Shown piece after piece: positions 43,094 to 51,628 of a stretch of DNA of 64,000 nucleotides. The translations under genes were made by a program, and so were the position numbers. Below the pieces are notes generated by a model that was given only the letters and a program-made list of their open reading frames with translations, did no database searches and was not told where the DNA came from. The DNA is from Sphingomonas sp. PAMC 26621 (GTDB lineage: Bacteria > Pseudomonadota > Alphaproteobacteria > Sphingomonadales > Sphingomonadaceae), in contig NZ_AIDW01000012.1 in NCBI RefSeq assembly GCF_000251145.1, positions 1 through 64,000 on the forward strand. The letters run 5' to 3'. Position 1 is the first letter of the stretch; each line of letters starts with the position of its first letter.

Positions 43094-45157
43094 TTAGGAG
43101 AGCGGCAGCCCCTTCTCCAGTTCCTCCAGCCACACCCGCGCCGTCCCGTCCGACGGCGCGCGCCAGTCGCCCCGCGGCGATAGTGCCCCCCCGCCGGAAA
43201 CCTTTGGCCCGTTCGGCAGCGCAGACCGCTTGAACTGGCTGGTCGCGAAGAACCGCACCAGAAACTTCTCCAGCCATTCGCGAATCACTGGCAGGTCATA
43301 CGCCACGCGACCAGCCGACGGAAAATCGCGCGGCCAGCGCCCCGCGTCCGCATCGCGCCACGCCTGCAGCGCGAGGAAGGCGATCTTCGACGGCGCCATC
43401 CCGTGCCGCACCACATAATGCAGGAAGAAGTCGTTGAGCGCATACGGCCCGATTCGCGCCTCGGTGCTCTGGATCGCGCCATCCGCGCCTGCTGGCACCA
43501 GTTCGGGCGAAATCTCGGTCGCAAGGATCGATTCGAGGATCGAATCGGTCTCGCCATCATATTGGCTGGTCCGGATGCACCAGCGAATCAGGAACTGGAT
43601 CAGCGTCTTGGGGACACCGGCATTGACGCCATAATGGCTCATCTGGTCGCCGACGCCATAGGTACACCACCCCAGCGCCAGTTCCGACAGGTCGCCCGTG
43701 CCGACGACGATCCCGCCACGCTGGTTGGCGAGACGGAACAGATAATCGGTACGCAGGCCCGCCTGGACGTTTTCGAACGTCACGTCATAGGCGGGTTCGC
43801 CGTCCGCGAACGGATGGCCCATGTCGGAGAGCATCTGCCGCGCAGCGGGGCGGATGTCGATTTCGGCACCGTCGACCCCCAGCGCGCGCATCAGCGCCCA
43901 GGCGTTGCTCTTGGTGCAGTCGCTGGTCGCGAAGCCGGGCATCGTGAACCCGAGGATGTGGCTGCGCGGTCGCTCGAGGCGATCCATCACCTTCGCCGCG
44001 ACGATCAGCGCATGCGTCGAATCGAGCCCGCCCGAGACGCCGATGACGAGCCGTTCGGACCGCGACGCGACGAACCGCTTGAGCAGCCCCTCGACCTGGA
44101 TGTTGAACGCCTCGTAGCAATCCTCGTCGAGTAGTTCGGGGGTGTTGGGGACGAACGGGAAGCGGCGTATCTCGCGCAGCAGGCCGGCGTCGGCGAAATC
44201 GGGCTGGTGGTCGAAGCCGATCCGGCGGAAGCGCCGTTCGGGGTCGCCCGCCAGCCGCGCCGAATCATTGAACGTGCCCACCCGCATCCGTTCCTGCGCG
44301 ATTCGACCCGCATCGACATCCGCCAGCACCAGTTCGCGCGTCCGTCCGAAGCGGGTCGACTCGGCGAGCAACTCGCCCAGCTCGTGGATCATCGCCTGGC
44401 CGTCCCAGGCGAGATCGGTCGTGCTCTCGCCCGGACCCGAGGCGGCGAACACATAGCCGCAGATCGCGCGCGCGCTTTGCGACGCGCACAGCAACGCGCG
44501 CTCGCGGGCCTTGCCGACAACGATGTTCGACGCCGACAGATTGCAGCAGATGAGGGCGCCCGCGAGCGCGCCCATCGTGGAAGGGGGGGTAGGGGCCCAG
44601 TAGTCCTCGCAGATCTCCGCATGGAAGACGAACGGCGCGAGATCGTTCGCGGCGAAGATCAAATCGGTGCCGAACGGGACGGTCTGCCCGGCGAGCGTGA
44701 TGTCGAGCCCGGTCAGCCCGGCACCGCTCGCGAACCAGCGCTTCTCGTAATATTCGCGGTAATTGGGGAGGAAGATCTTGGGCACCACGCCGAGGATCAG
44801 CCCGCGCGCGATTACCACCGCGCAATTGTAGAGCCGCCCGTTGCGCGGCAGCGCCGCACCGACGACGAGCACCGGGCGCAGCGTCGCGCTCGCCGCCGCG
44901 ACCTCGGCAAGCGCCGCCTCGGTCGCCAGCTGTTGCGCGGTCTGCAGGTGAAGGTCGTCGATCGCGTAGGAGGTGATGTTGAGTTCGGGAAAGACGAGCA
45001 GGTCGGCGTGCTGCGCGTCGCCCTGCCGCGCGAGCGCGATCGTCTCGGCGGCATTTGCCGCGGCATCACCGACGCTGGCGTGCGGGGTGCAGGCCCCGAC
45101 CCGGATCAGGCCATGCGTGTGGATCGAATGGAACGGATGCGCCTTCGTCTTCGCCAT
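43094..45157 (-). CDS. nadE: Glutamine-dependent NAD(+) synthase
   Basis: Last step of NAD biosynthesis: amidates nicotinic acid adenine dinucleotide with ATP, using ammonia from glutamine. It has 687 residues. The N-terminal nitrilase-type glutaminase (about 1-300) shows LLVFPELNITSYAIDD (Glu), VVPKIFLPNYREYYE (Lys) and FHAEICEDYWAP (Cys). The C-terminal synthetase shows IGVSGGLDSTHALIVA, FTMPGFATSD, and VVGTGDLSELALGWCTYG. The ATG at 45157 is the family start. The stop abuts a family B repeat. Confidence 0.95.
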   Translation of the reverse strand: MAKTKAHPFHSIHTHGLIRVGACTPHASVGDAAANAAETIALARQGDAQHADLLVFPELNITSYAIDDLHLQTAQQLATEAALAEVAAASATLRPVLVVGAALPRNGRLYNCAVVIARGLILGVVPKIFLPNYREYYEKRWFASGAGLTGLDITLAGQTVPFGTDLIFAANDLAPFVFHAEICEDYWAPTPPSTMGALAGALICCNLSASNIVVGKARERALLCASQSARAICGYVFAASGPGESTTDLAWDGQAMIHELGELLAESTRFGRTRELVLADVDAGRIAQERMRVGTFNDSARLAGDPERRFRRIGFDHQPDFADAGLLREIRRFPFVPNTPELLDEDCYEAFNIQVEGLLKRFVASRSERLVIGVSGGLDSTHALIVAAKVMDRLERPRSHILGFTMPGFATSDCTKSNAWALMRALGVDGAEIDIRPAARQMLSDMGHPFADGEPAYDVTFENVQAGLRTDYLFRLANQRGGIVVGTGDLSELALGWCTYGVGDQMSHYGVNAGVPKTLIQFLIRWCIRTSQYDGETDSILESILATEISPELVPAGADGAIQSTEARIGPYALNDFFLHYVVRHGMAPSKIAFLALQAWRDADAGRWPRDFPSAGRVAYDLPVIREWLEKFLVRFFATSQFKRSALPNGPKVSGGGALSPRGDWRAPSDGTARVWLEELEKGLPLS

Positions 45158-45254
45158 ATCCGGCGCTTAGCGGGGTTTGTGGGCCGATGCCACCGGGACC
45201 GCGTTGCCCCCGCCACCTGCGCGGTGGTAGAGCGCGCGCCAGGGAGATGTTTTG

Positions 45255-45461
45255 ATGAAGATCAGCGCGCGCAACCAGATCTCGGGCACCGTCACCGCGG
45301 TCCATGCCGGTGCGGTCAACGGGTCGGTCCATGTCGATATCGGCAACGGCACGATCGTCACCTCCAACATCACCAACGAAGCGATCGCGGATCTCGAACT
45401 CGCGGTCGGCGACAGCGTGACGGTCATCGTCAAGGCGAGCGACGTCCTGATCGGGAAGTAA
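45255..45461 (+). CDS. TOBE-domain (Mop-type) molybdate-binding protein
   Basis: A 68-residue single Mop/TOBE domain: MKISARNQISGTVTAVHAGAVNG, then VHVDIGNGTIVTSNIT and DLELAVGDSVTVIVKASDVLIG. Free-standing Mop proteins (molbindins) bind molybdate or related oxyanions in the cytoplasm. The ATG at 45255 has GGGAG about eight bases before. The stop overlaps the next gene (TAATG), so it is co-translated with the wHTH protein. Confidence 0.88.
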   Translation: MKISARNQISGTVTAVHAGAVNGSVHVDIGNGTIVTSNITNEAIADLELAVGDSVTVIVKASDVLIGK

Positions 45462-45844
45462 TGCGCGTCGGCGCGCTCAAGATCAAAGCCCAGCTCTACT
45501 GCGGCGACGAGCTTGCCATGGGACCGGGCAAGGCCGACCTGCTGGAAGCGATTGCGCGCGCGGGATCGATCTCGGGCGCGGGCCGCGCGATGGGGATGAG
45601 CTACCGGCGCAGCTGGCTGCTGGTCGACAGCATGAACCGCTGCTGGACGGGCAAACTGGTCGAGACGGTCGCGGGCGGCGGGCAGGGGCGCGGTGCGTCG
45701 CTGACCGCGCTGGGACGCGACGTGCTGGCGGCGTATCGTGCGCTGGAGGCCGGGCTGGCGGAGGCATCGCAGCAAGGGCTGGTGGCGGCGCTGGAGGCGG
45801 TGCTACGGGACCAGCCGCTGCCGCCGGTGCGCGAGGACGGGTAA
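45461..45844 (+). CDS. Winged helix-turn-helix (ModE N-terminal-like) regulator
   Basis: A 127-residue protein matching the DNA-binding half of ModE: KADLLEAIARAGSISGAGRAMGMSYRRSWLLVDSMN, then LVETVAGGGQGRGASLTALGRDVL. It lacks the two C-terminal Mop domains that sense molybdate in ModE. The free Mop protein encoded just upstream could supply them. Targets would be molybdate uptake or molybdoenzyme genes, none of which are in the window. Confidence 0.9.
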   Translation: MRVGALKIKAQLYCGDELAMGPGKADLLEAIARAGSISGAGRAMGMSYRRSWLLVDSMNRCWTGKLVETVAGGGQGRGASLTALGRDVLAAYRALEAGLAEASQQGLVAALEAVLRDQPLPPVREDG

Positions 45845-45908
45845 CACCGTCTCGCGCGTTCGTTTCGGGCGTACTGGCCTCCAGTGTGTCGTCTATCCGG
45901 CGACGCTC

Positions 45909-46883
45909 TCAGGAAACCACTCGACGCGCCTCGCCGACCTGCCACGCCAGCAGTGCGGGCACCGCGATGATCACGTCGCGCGCCCGCTTGAGCAGCGACA
46001 GCGCGAGCGCATGCGCGGGCGGCAGGCCGAACAGCGGGCCGATCAGCACATAAGCTGCCTCCTGCACCCCGACCGCGCCGGGGATCGCGAAGGCGACGCT
46101 GCGCAGCGTGAAGATCAGGGCCTCGATCGTCAGCACCGCCCAGAGCGGCATCGCCGACCCCATGAAGCGCAGCGCGATCCACGCGCCGGCGGCACTCGCC
46201 AGCCAGGCGGCGAGGTTGAACAGGAACGCCGCGATCACCCGGCGCGGGGCGCGGTAGATCGCGTCGAGTTCCACGCGCACCGCCGCCATCGCCGCGACCG
46301 AGCCCGGCAGCATCCGCGCGCCGAGCGACCCCGCGAGCCTGAGCATCGGCTTCTGCGCGAACACGAAGAGCAGCATCAGCGCAACCATCGCGCCAAGCCC
46401 GCCGAGCGCAAGCGGGACGATCCCCTGCTGCACCGGCGCGTCCGACAGCACCAGCAATAGCATGCCGACGCCGCACAGCGTAAAGATCAGCTGTGCCGCC
46501 ATCTCGGTCGTCATGTCCGCGATCATCGATGCGTAGATCACGGGTTGCGGTACGCCGAACGCCGCCAGGGTTCGCGCGCCGACCACAAGCCCGCCCAGTT
46601 GCGAGAACGGCAGGATGTCGGTCGCCGCCTCGCGCGTGGTGCGGGCCCAGACGAACCAGCCGAGCCGTTCCGTAGCCTGTCCGGGGGCGACCGCGAGCCA
46701 CGCCATGCCGAGCAGGGCAAGCACACCGACCGACCACAGCGTGAAGCTCGCCATCCCGATCCACCCGATCGACGCCATTGCGGCCAGGACCTGATGCAGC
46801 CCGACCGCGCCGACCGTTCCGAGCGCGACCGCCAGGCCGACGATCGTGGCGAGGAGGAGGCCAATCCGTGCCGAACGGTTCAT
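45909..46883 (-). CDS. hpnL: Hopanoid-cluster membrane protein HpnL (flippase-like)
   Basis: A 324-residue polytopic membrane protein of the lysylphosphatidylglycerol synthase/UPF0104 type. Eight or so hydrophobic helices are visible, with SQLGGLVVGARTLAAFGVP, DMTTEMAAQL, and the C-terminal FAIPGAVGVQEAAYVLIGPLFGL block typical of HpnL. HpnL is found in hopanoid clusters and is predicted to help move a lipid-linked intermediate; no activity is proven. An ATG at 46883 is used; an in-frame GTG at 46895 is an alternative. It lies apart from the hpnIJK operon, separated by the PEP-CTERM and diiron genes. Confidence 0.85.
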   Translation of the reverse strand: MNRSARIGLLLATIVGLAVALGTVGAVGLHQVLAAMASIGWIGMASFTLWSVGVLALLGMAWLAVAPGQATERLGWFVWARTTREAATDILPFSQLGGLVVGARTLAAFGVPQPVIYASMIADMTTEMAAQLIFTLCGVGMLLLVLSDAPVQQGIVPLALGGLGAMVALMLLFVFAQKPMLRLAGSLGARMLPGSVAAMAAVRVELDAIYRAPRRVIAAFLFNLAAWLASAAGAWIALRFMGSAMPLWAVLTIEALIFTLRSVAFAIPGAVGVQEAAYVLIGPLFGLPPAHALALSLLKRARDVIIAVPALLAWQVGEARRVVS

Positions 46884-47508
46884 GCGTGCTGGCACCGTCT
46901 CGAGCAGCCGCCTGCCTCGCGGAAGACGGACCGGACGGTGTTCGGCCGATGGGGGAACATTTGCAAATCACGCATCATCGTCGCGTCTTTGGAGCTTTGA
47001 GGGAATCAATCAACCGTGGATCGGCGGGCAGGGCGATGGCGCGATGCAAGACCGGGTGTCATCAAGCAGCCGAATTGCCTCGGGATGGCACTAGAGCCTC
47101 GAGCGCTCGCAGCGCCTAACAGCCTGACAGACCTGGATATCGTCGCTCACCCGACGCCAGAACAGGCCGTGGTACCGAGGTTGGAGGCGAAACCCGCTGT
47201 CTGCTTCTGCACGGTCGTCCGGTGCGTGGAGCCGTAGTCAAAATTGTCAGTAGCGGTGGCAAAGGAGCAATCCAGCTTAGACGAATCAACATATGTTATT
47301 GAAACCGGGATCGCCGGCCCGTTTATCCTGTCAACATTATTTGCGGTTCGGGCACAAATTCTGGGGATCGTAAGAAGTTGTTACGACCTTGATTTGTCAG
47401 ATTGGGTATTCCGCTGAAAACAAGACAAATTTGTAAATGGCATCAATCATGCATCGATTGCTCCGAAGCTTACCTGTGCCCCGTTTTACAAAGTTTTGGA
47501 GATATAGA
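46884..47508. other. AT-richer intergenic region upstream of the PEP-CTERM protein
   Basis: About 625 bases without a supported gene. The right half is markedly richer in A/T than the surrounding DNA. A weak promoter-like pair is TTGAAA (47299-47304) and TTATCC (47323-47328) with 18 bases between. Small open frames here have no ribosome site or protein-like composition. Confidence 0.4.
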
Positions 47509-48105
47509 ATGAAGGTTTTTGGGCTTTTGGTGGCGATTGCTGCAACAGCGCTGACTGCCGTACCGGCAACTGCAGCAGTGACGATCAGCGGTGGTATCGC
47601 GGTTGCGATCACCGGCGTTTCCAGCAGCACGACGTCGATCGACGTTGGCACCGTTTTCAGCAACACCTTCTTCTCGGCCGTCGGTAGCGCCAGCGGCGAT
47701 CTGGTCGGTACGGAAGGCAACTTGGTCAAGATGTCGGATCTGACGGCGACATCCGGCACGGCGTTCTCCTTCACGTCGTTGTTTGGCGACTTTTTGGGCA
47801 GCGTTTCAAAAGTCACTGTGACCGGCACCACGGATAACCGCACCGTCAGCGCTTACGTTCTCGGTCTCTTCAGCCCGCTTGGCAGCCTTGGTGGCTACGA
47901 AGCAGGCGCGGCCTCGGCGACGTTCAGCTTTACCCAGACCGGGAGCGGTAAGCCGGTTTCGGGCAGCTTTACGTTTGCCAGCCCGCCTGCTCCCGTCACG
48001 TCGGTGCCGGAGATCGCAACGTGGAGCATGATGATCCTGGGCTTCGGCCTGATGGGCGCTTCTTTCCGCTACCGCCGTCGGAGCGCGAACGTAACGTTCG
48101 CCTAA
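47509..48105 (+). CDS. PEP-CTERM-type sorting-domain protein (PExxTW variant)
   Basis: A 198-residue secreted protein. Signal peptide MKVFGLLVAIAATALTAVPA; the mature part is rich in Ser, Thr, Gly and Ala, in beta-strand-forming repeats (VTISGGIAVAITGVSSSTTS). The C-terminus has a sorting signal VPEIATWSMMILGFGLMG, followed by the basic run FRYRRRSA, as in the PEPxxWA-CTERM group of alphaproteobacteria. The usual Pro after Glu is Ile and the usual Ala after Trp is Ser. Such proteins are thought to be processed by exosortase during export with exopolysaccharide. The ATG has GGAG seven bases upstream and a strong terminator follows. Confidence 0.85.
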   Translation: MKVFGLLVAIAATALTAVPATAAVTISGGIAVAITGVSSSTTSIDVGTVFSNTFFSAVGSASGDLVGTEGNLVKMSDLTATSGTAFSFTSLFGDFLGSVSKVTVTGTTDNRTVSAYVLGLFSPLGSLGGYEAGAASATFSFTQTGSGKPVSGSFTFASPPAPVTSVPEIATWSMMILGFGLMGASFRYRRRSANVTFA

Positions 48106-48130
48106 CTCGCTTCGTTTACGAGCGCAGGAA

Positions 48131-48158
48131 GCCGCCGACCGAAAGGTCGGCGGCTTTT
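48131..48158 (+). terminator. Rho-independent terminator
   Basis: Perfect 10-bp stem GCCGCCGACC / GGTCGGCGGC with the loop GAAA, followed by TTTTCT. It lies 25 bases after the PEP-CTERM protein stop. Confidence 0.92.
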
Positions 48159-48227
48159 CTGTTTGGGGCCAGAATGTCGCCGCGCGCCCAAGATCGCCGT
48201 CGCGCCGGACCCTTCCGCTGAACCAAA

Positions 48228-49124
48228 TTACGCGGTTGCCGGCGTCTTCCGCATGAAGCGCAGCACCAGACGGATCATCCCCGGGACGAACTTCGGCCGT
48301 ATCAACCTGGGGTCGTACACCGCCAGCCGCCGGTCGTTCTCCGCCAGGCAGATCGCCGCCAGCTCGGGAAACTCGATTTCTACGCCCAACTCCTTCGAGC
48401 CATTGAGCGTGAAATTGTTCTCCTGGGCCTTGGTGTTGTCCTCGCCCATGCCCTTGGCCATGTCGATCCGCTCCCAGATCAGCGCGATCCACACCGCCCA
48501 GACCTTCATTTCGAACCACGGGCGACGCCACAGCGGCATAGTGCGCCTGTGCCAGGCGACCCAGTTGACGAAGAACAGGATGTGGCGGCCTTCCTCGCGC
48601 ATGACCGGCTCGAACGTGTCGATCAGTTCCTCGGGGAAGAAGCCGGTGTCGGCCGCGACCTTGAACAGGCCGAAGCCGAAGAAGCTGTCGATGCATTCCG
48701 AAAAGCCCGTCCGCATGAAGGCGAATTCGGGGTCGCGCGGCCGTTTGTATTCCTCCTCCGGCTGGAGGACGATGCCGTAGAAGGTCACCATGTCCGCGAG
48801 CACGATCTTGTGGCGGCTTTCCTCATACGCGTTCATGTCGATCGCGTCGCGCAGCAGCGGGTCGTGGATCTGCTCGCCATATGTCTTGACGTTCATCCCC
48901 GCGCGACCTTCGGTCGCCACGGCAATGTCCCAGATCGGCAGCGAGACGATCCTGTTGCGCGTCTCGGGTTCAAGCACCGGCCAGTCGATCAGTGCGGGGC
49001 GGTAGGGATCGTGCGTGTCGAGCATCGTGCGGCAGAACAGCGTCTTGTGTTCGGGGCTGCCGAGCTTGATGCGGACGCCCGGGCCGGGGCCTGCGGGGGC
49101 GATCGATTTGGGAGTGAAGTTCAT
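48228..49124 (-). CDS. Ferritin-like diiron protein in the hopanoid operon
   Basis: A 298-residue soluble, helical protein. Two ExxH-type metal sites are visible, NAYEESRHKIVLAD (near residue 98-101) and MREEGRHILFFVNWVAWH (near 178-182), with another Glu in TGFSECIDSFFGFGLF. This is the pattern of ferritin-like diiron carboxylate proteins, which oxidise or hydroxylate substrates or manage iron. It is the last gene of a leftward run hpnI-hpnJ-unknown-hpnK and starts 15 bases after hpnK, so a role in hopanoid modification is likely but unproven. Its 3' end is convergent with the PEP-CTERM gene terminator. Confidence 0.8.
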   Translation of the reverse strand: MNFTPKSIAPAGPGPGVRIKLGSPEHKTLFCRTMLDTHDPYRPALIDWPVLEPETRNRIVSLPIWDIAVATEGRAGMNVKTYGEQIHDPLLRDAIDMNAYEESRHKIVLADMVTFYGIVLQPEEEYKRPRDPEFAFMRTGFSECIDSFFGFGLFKVAADTGFFPEELIDTFEPVMREEGRHILFFVNWVAWHRRTMPLWRRPWFEMKVWAVWIALIWERIDMAKGMGEDNTKAQENNFTLNGSKELGVEIEFPELAAICLAENDRRLAVYDPRLIRPKFVPGMIRLVLRFMRKTPATA

Positions 49125-49139
49125 CGGGGCTCTCCCGGT

Positions 49140-49964
49140 TTACAAGTCGGCGAAACGCGCCAGTCTGATGTGATTGTCGGTAACGATGCTGCGGGCGACG
49201 GGGTCCAGTAACGCCGCCAACTCTGCCTCATATTGATAGCTCGGCGCGGACAGCGGGTAGGGGCCGGTCGCCGGGTGAAGATACACTTCGCTGACGCCAT
49301 CGGGAAGATGCTGCAGCACGCCGCGCAGCCGCTCGGTATGCATCGCGCCCGACCAGGCAAGGCCGAACGTATGGTCGGGCACCTTCATGCCGGCGTTGCG
49401 CATCCGACGCTGGACGCTGCGGGCGAAGGGCTTGGCGATGTGCAGCCCGGTCGCCGGCTCGAATTGCGCCAGAACCGCGCGCGGCTCGACCGGCGCGCGG
49501 ACGGTCGTCATCCCGAAACGCTTGCCGACCTTGAGCAGCGTCGCGGCGATCACGGGGTGGAGGTGCATGTGCTTGTGCGAATTGACGTGATCGAGCGGCA
49601 GGCCGGTCGCCTCGAAAAACGCGAACTGCGCGAAGATCTCCGCTTCGAGCTGACGACGGACCGAGGCCTTGGCGACTAGTGCGAGCGCGATCGGCAACGA
49701 TTCGATACGGAACTGGCCGGCGTCGTCAACCAGATCGGGGATCGTCTCGGGTGGCAGGACCGGTGGCGTTTCCGCCAGCGCGATGTGCAGGCCAACGCCC
49801 AGCGTCGGGGTCCGCCGTGCGCGCATTACGGCGTCCTCTGCGGCGGCACCCGTAACCATCAGGCTGGTGACGGTCAGGATCCCCTCGCGGTGCGCCTGCT
49901 CGACCGCCGCGTTGACCTCGAGCGAGACGCCGAAATCGTCGGCAGTGATGATCGCGGTCTTCAT
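49140..49964 (-). CDS. hpnK: Hopanoid biosynthesis protein HpnK
   Basis: YdjC-type carbohydrate deacetylase, 274 residues. HpnK removes the acetyl group from the N-acetylglucosaminyl bacteriohopanetetrol made by HpnI. The metal-binding start MKTAIITADDFGVSLEVN and the later DHVNSHKHMHLHPVIA are the YdjC signatures. The ATG at 49964 lies inside the stop of the small upstream gene (ATGA), so translation is coupled. Confidence 0.93.
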   Translation of the reverse strand: MKTAIITADDFGVSLEVNAAVEQAHREGILTVTSLMVTGAAAEDAVMRARRTPTLGVGLHIALAETPPVLPPETIPDLVDDAGQFRIESLPIALALVAKASVRRQLEAEIFAQFAFFEATGLPLDHVNSHKHMHLHPVIAATLLKVGKRFGMTTVRAPVEPRAVLAQFEPATGLHIAKPFARSVQRRMRNAGMKVPDHTFGLAWSGAMHTERLRGVLQHLPDGVSEVYLHPATGPYPLSAPSYQYEAELAALLDPVARSIVTDNHIRLARFADL

Positions 49965-50158
49965 TTCGGTGCAAATCCGTAAAACGCGGGGTCGGCAAGG
50001 ACGCCCTGCGCGACCCGGCGCGGGTCGGGCGCGGCGACGCGGCGCAACAGCAGGACCATGGCGTCGAGGTCGCGCGCCTCGACCGCCCTGTTCCATTCCT
50101 CGAGCCGGCCCATCGCTTCCAGCCGCTCATTGACCGTCATCCGCGCGAGCGTCGTCAT
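49961..50158 (-). CDS. 65-residue protein of unknown function between hpnJ and hpnK
   Basis: A small, soluble, helical protein (MTTLARMTVNERLEAMGRLE ... VLADPAFYGFAPK) with no membrane helix and no cysteines. Its start is 24 bases after the hpnJ stop and its stop overlaps the hpnK start (ATGA), so it is translated as part of the hpnI-hpnJ-hpnK operon. No family is recognised. The tight coupling on the hpnK side argues strongly that it is a real gene, perhaps an accessory or scaffold to head-group enzymes. Confidence 0.75.
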   Translation of the reverse strand: MTTLARMTVNERLEAMGRLEEWNRAVEARDLDAMVLLLRRVAAPDPRRVAQGVLADPAFYGFAPK

Positions 50159-50182
50159 TGCCCCAGCCTTACACGCGCTGCT

Positions 50183-51628
50183 TTACACGGCCTCTTTGCG
50201 ACGCCGCAGGAAGTCGAAGAACTCGACGCCTTCGCGCAGGCGGCGCTTCATCATGTTCCAGTCGGTCAGCATCTCGCGGACGATTTCCCAGATCTTCGAC
50301 GGGCGGAAGTAGAAGCGCTTGTAGAACTCCTCGACCTTGTCGAAGATCACCGTCGAATGCAGATGCGGGTAGCTGAGCTGCGCGATCTGGTTGCCGCCGT
50401 CGGTCAGCAATTCGTGCGAATTGTCGAACCAGCCGTTCTCGGTCGCCTGCTTGTACAGGAACGTGCCCGGATAGGGGGCTGCGAGAGACACCTGGATCGT
50501 GTGCGGATCGATCTCCTTGGCGTAGTTGATCGTCTCCTCGATCGTCTCGAGCGTCTCACCCGGGAGACCCAGGATGAAGGTGCCGTGGATCACGACGCCA
50601 AGCTCGTGGCAGTCCTTGGTGAACTGCCGTGCGACGTCGGTGCGCAGGCCCTTCTTGATGTTGTGCAGGATCTGCTGGTTGCCGCTCTCATAGCCGACGA
50701 GCAGCAGGCGCAGGCCGTTGGCTTTCAGCACTTCGAGCGTCTTGCGCGGCACGTTCGCCTTGGCGTTGCAGCTCCACGACATCTTGAAGCCGGGCTTGCC
50801 GAAGCCGAGCTTGCCGAGCGCGATCGCCAGTTCCTCGACGCGCGCATGGTTGTCGGTCAGCGTGTCGTCGTCGAAGAAGATCTCCTTGGTCTCGGGGATC
50901 TCGCGGATGATGTACTCGACTTCCTCGATCACCTTGGCGACGGAGCGGAAGCGGTAGGTGTGCCCGCCGATCGTCTGCGGCCAAAGGCAGAAGGTGCAAC
51001 GGCTCTTGCAGCCGCGTCCGGTATAGAAGCTGACATACGGGTGCAGCAGATAGCCGCCGAAATATTTGTCGATCTGCAGGTCGCGCTTGTAGACCGGCGA
51101 GACCATCGGCAGCGAGTCCATGTCCTCGATCATCGCGCGGTCGCGGTTGCGGATGAACGCACCGTCCGAATCGCGCCAGGTGATGCCGTCGACTTCGCGC
51201 AAGGGCTTGCCCTGCGCGATCTCGAGGATCGTGAAGTCATATTCCTCGCGCGCGACGAAATCGACGTCGGGGGTGGCGGCAAGGCTCTTGTCGGGCTCGA
51301 CCGCGACCTTCGCACCGACGAAGCCGATCATGATCCGCGGGTTGCGCTGCTTGATCAGTGCGGCGGTGCGGATGTCCTGGTTGAACGACGGCGTCGAGGT
51401 GTGGAGGATCACCAGGTCGCGATCGTCGAACTCATGCTTGATGTCGTCCCACGACTGGTCGTGCGCGGGCGCATCGATCAGCTTGGAGCCCTCGACCATC
51501 GCCGCCGGCTGCGCGAGCCAGGTCGGATACCAGAAGGATTTGACCTCCCGCTTCATCTGGTAGCGCGCACCCGCGCCGCCGTCATAACCGTCAAAAGACG
51601 GCGCCTGGAGGAAAAGCGCCCGCATCAT
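50183..51628 (-). CDS. hpnJ: Hopanoid biosynthesis radical SAM protein HpnJ
   Basis: A 481-residue B12-binding/radical SAM enzyme. HpnJ is proposed to contract the amino sugar ring of glucosaminyl-BHT to give the cyclitol ether. It begins MMRALFLQAPSFDGYDGGAG, has a Rossmann-like cobalamin-binding region in the first 150 residues, and the [4Fe-4S] motif CKSRCTFC near residues 205-212, followed by the radical SAM barrel (FFDDDTLTDNHARVEELA). It overlaps the hpnI stop (ATGA). Confidence 0.96.
   Translation of the reverse strand: MMRALFLQAPSFDGYDGGAGARYQMKREVKSFWYPTWLAQPAAMVEGSKLIDAPAHDQSWDDIKHEFDDRDLVILHTSTPSFNQDIRTAALIKQRNPRIMIGFVGAKVAVEPDKSLAATPDVDFVAREEYDFTILEIAQGKPLREVDGITWRDSDGAFIRNRDRAMIEDMDSLPMVSPVYKRDLQIDKYFGGYLLHPYVSFYTGRGCKSRCTFCLWPQTIGGHTYRFRSVAKVIEEVEYIIREIPETKEIFFDDDTLTDNHARVEELAIALGKLGFGKPGFKMSWSCNAKANVPRKTLEVLKANGLRLLLVGYESGNQQILHNIKKGLRTDVARQFTKDCHELGVVIHGTFILGLPGETLETIEETINYAKEIDPHTIQVSLAAPYPGTFLYKQATENGWFDNSHELLTDGGNQIAQLSYPHLHSTVIFDKVEEFYKRFYFRPSKIWEIVREMLTDWNMMKRRLREGVEFFDFLRRRKEAV

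Noticed and set aside
44207..45844. 545-codon frame ending as the ModE-like gene
   Set aside because: Only the last 127 codons are protein-like; the rest is a shadow of nadE on the opposite strand.
47016..47237. 73-codon frame in the gap before the PEP-CTERM gene
   Set aside because: No ribosome site, no protein-like composition, no recognised family.
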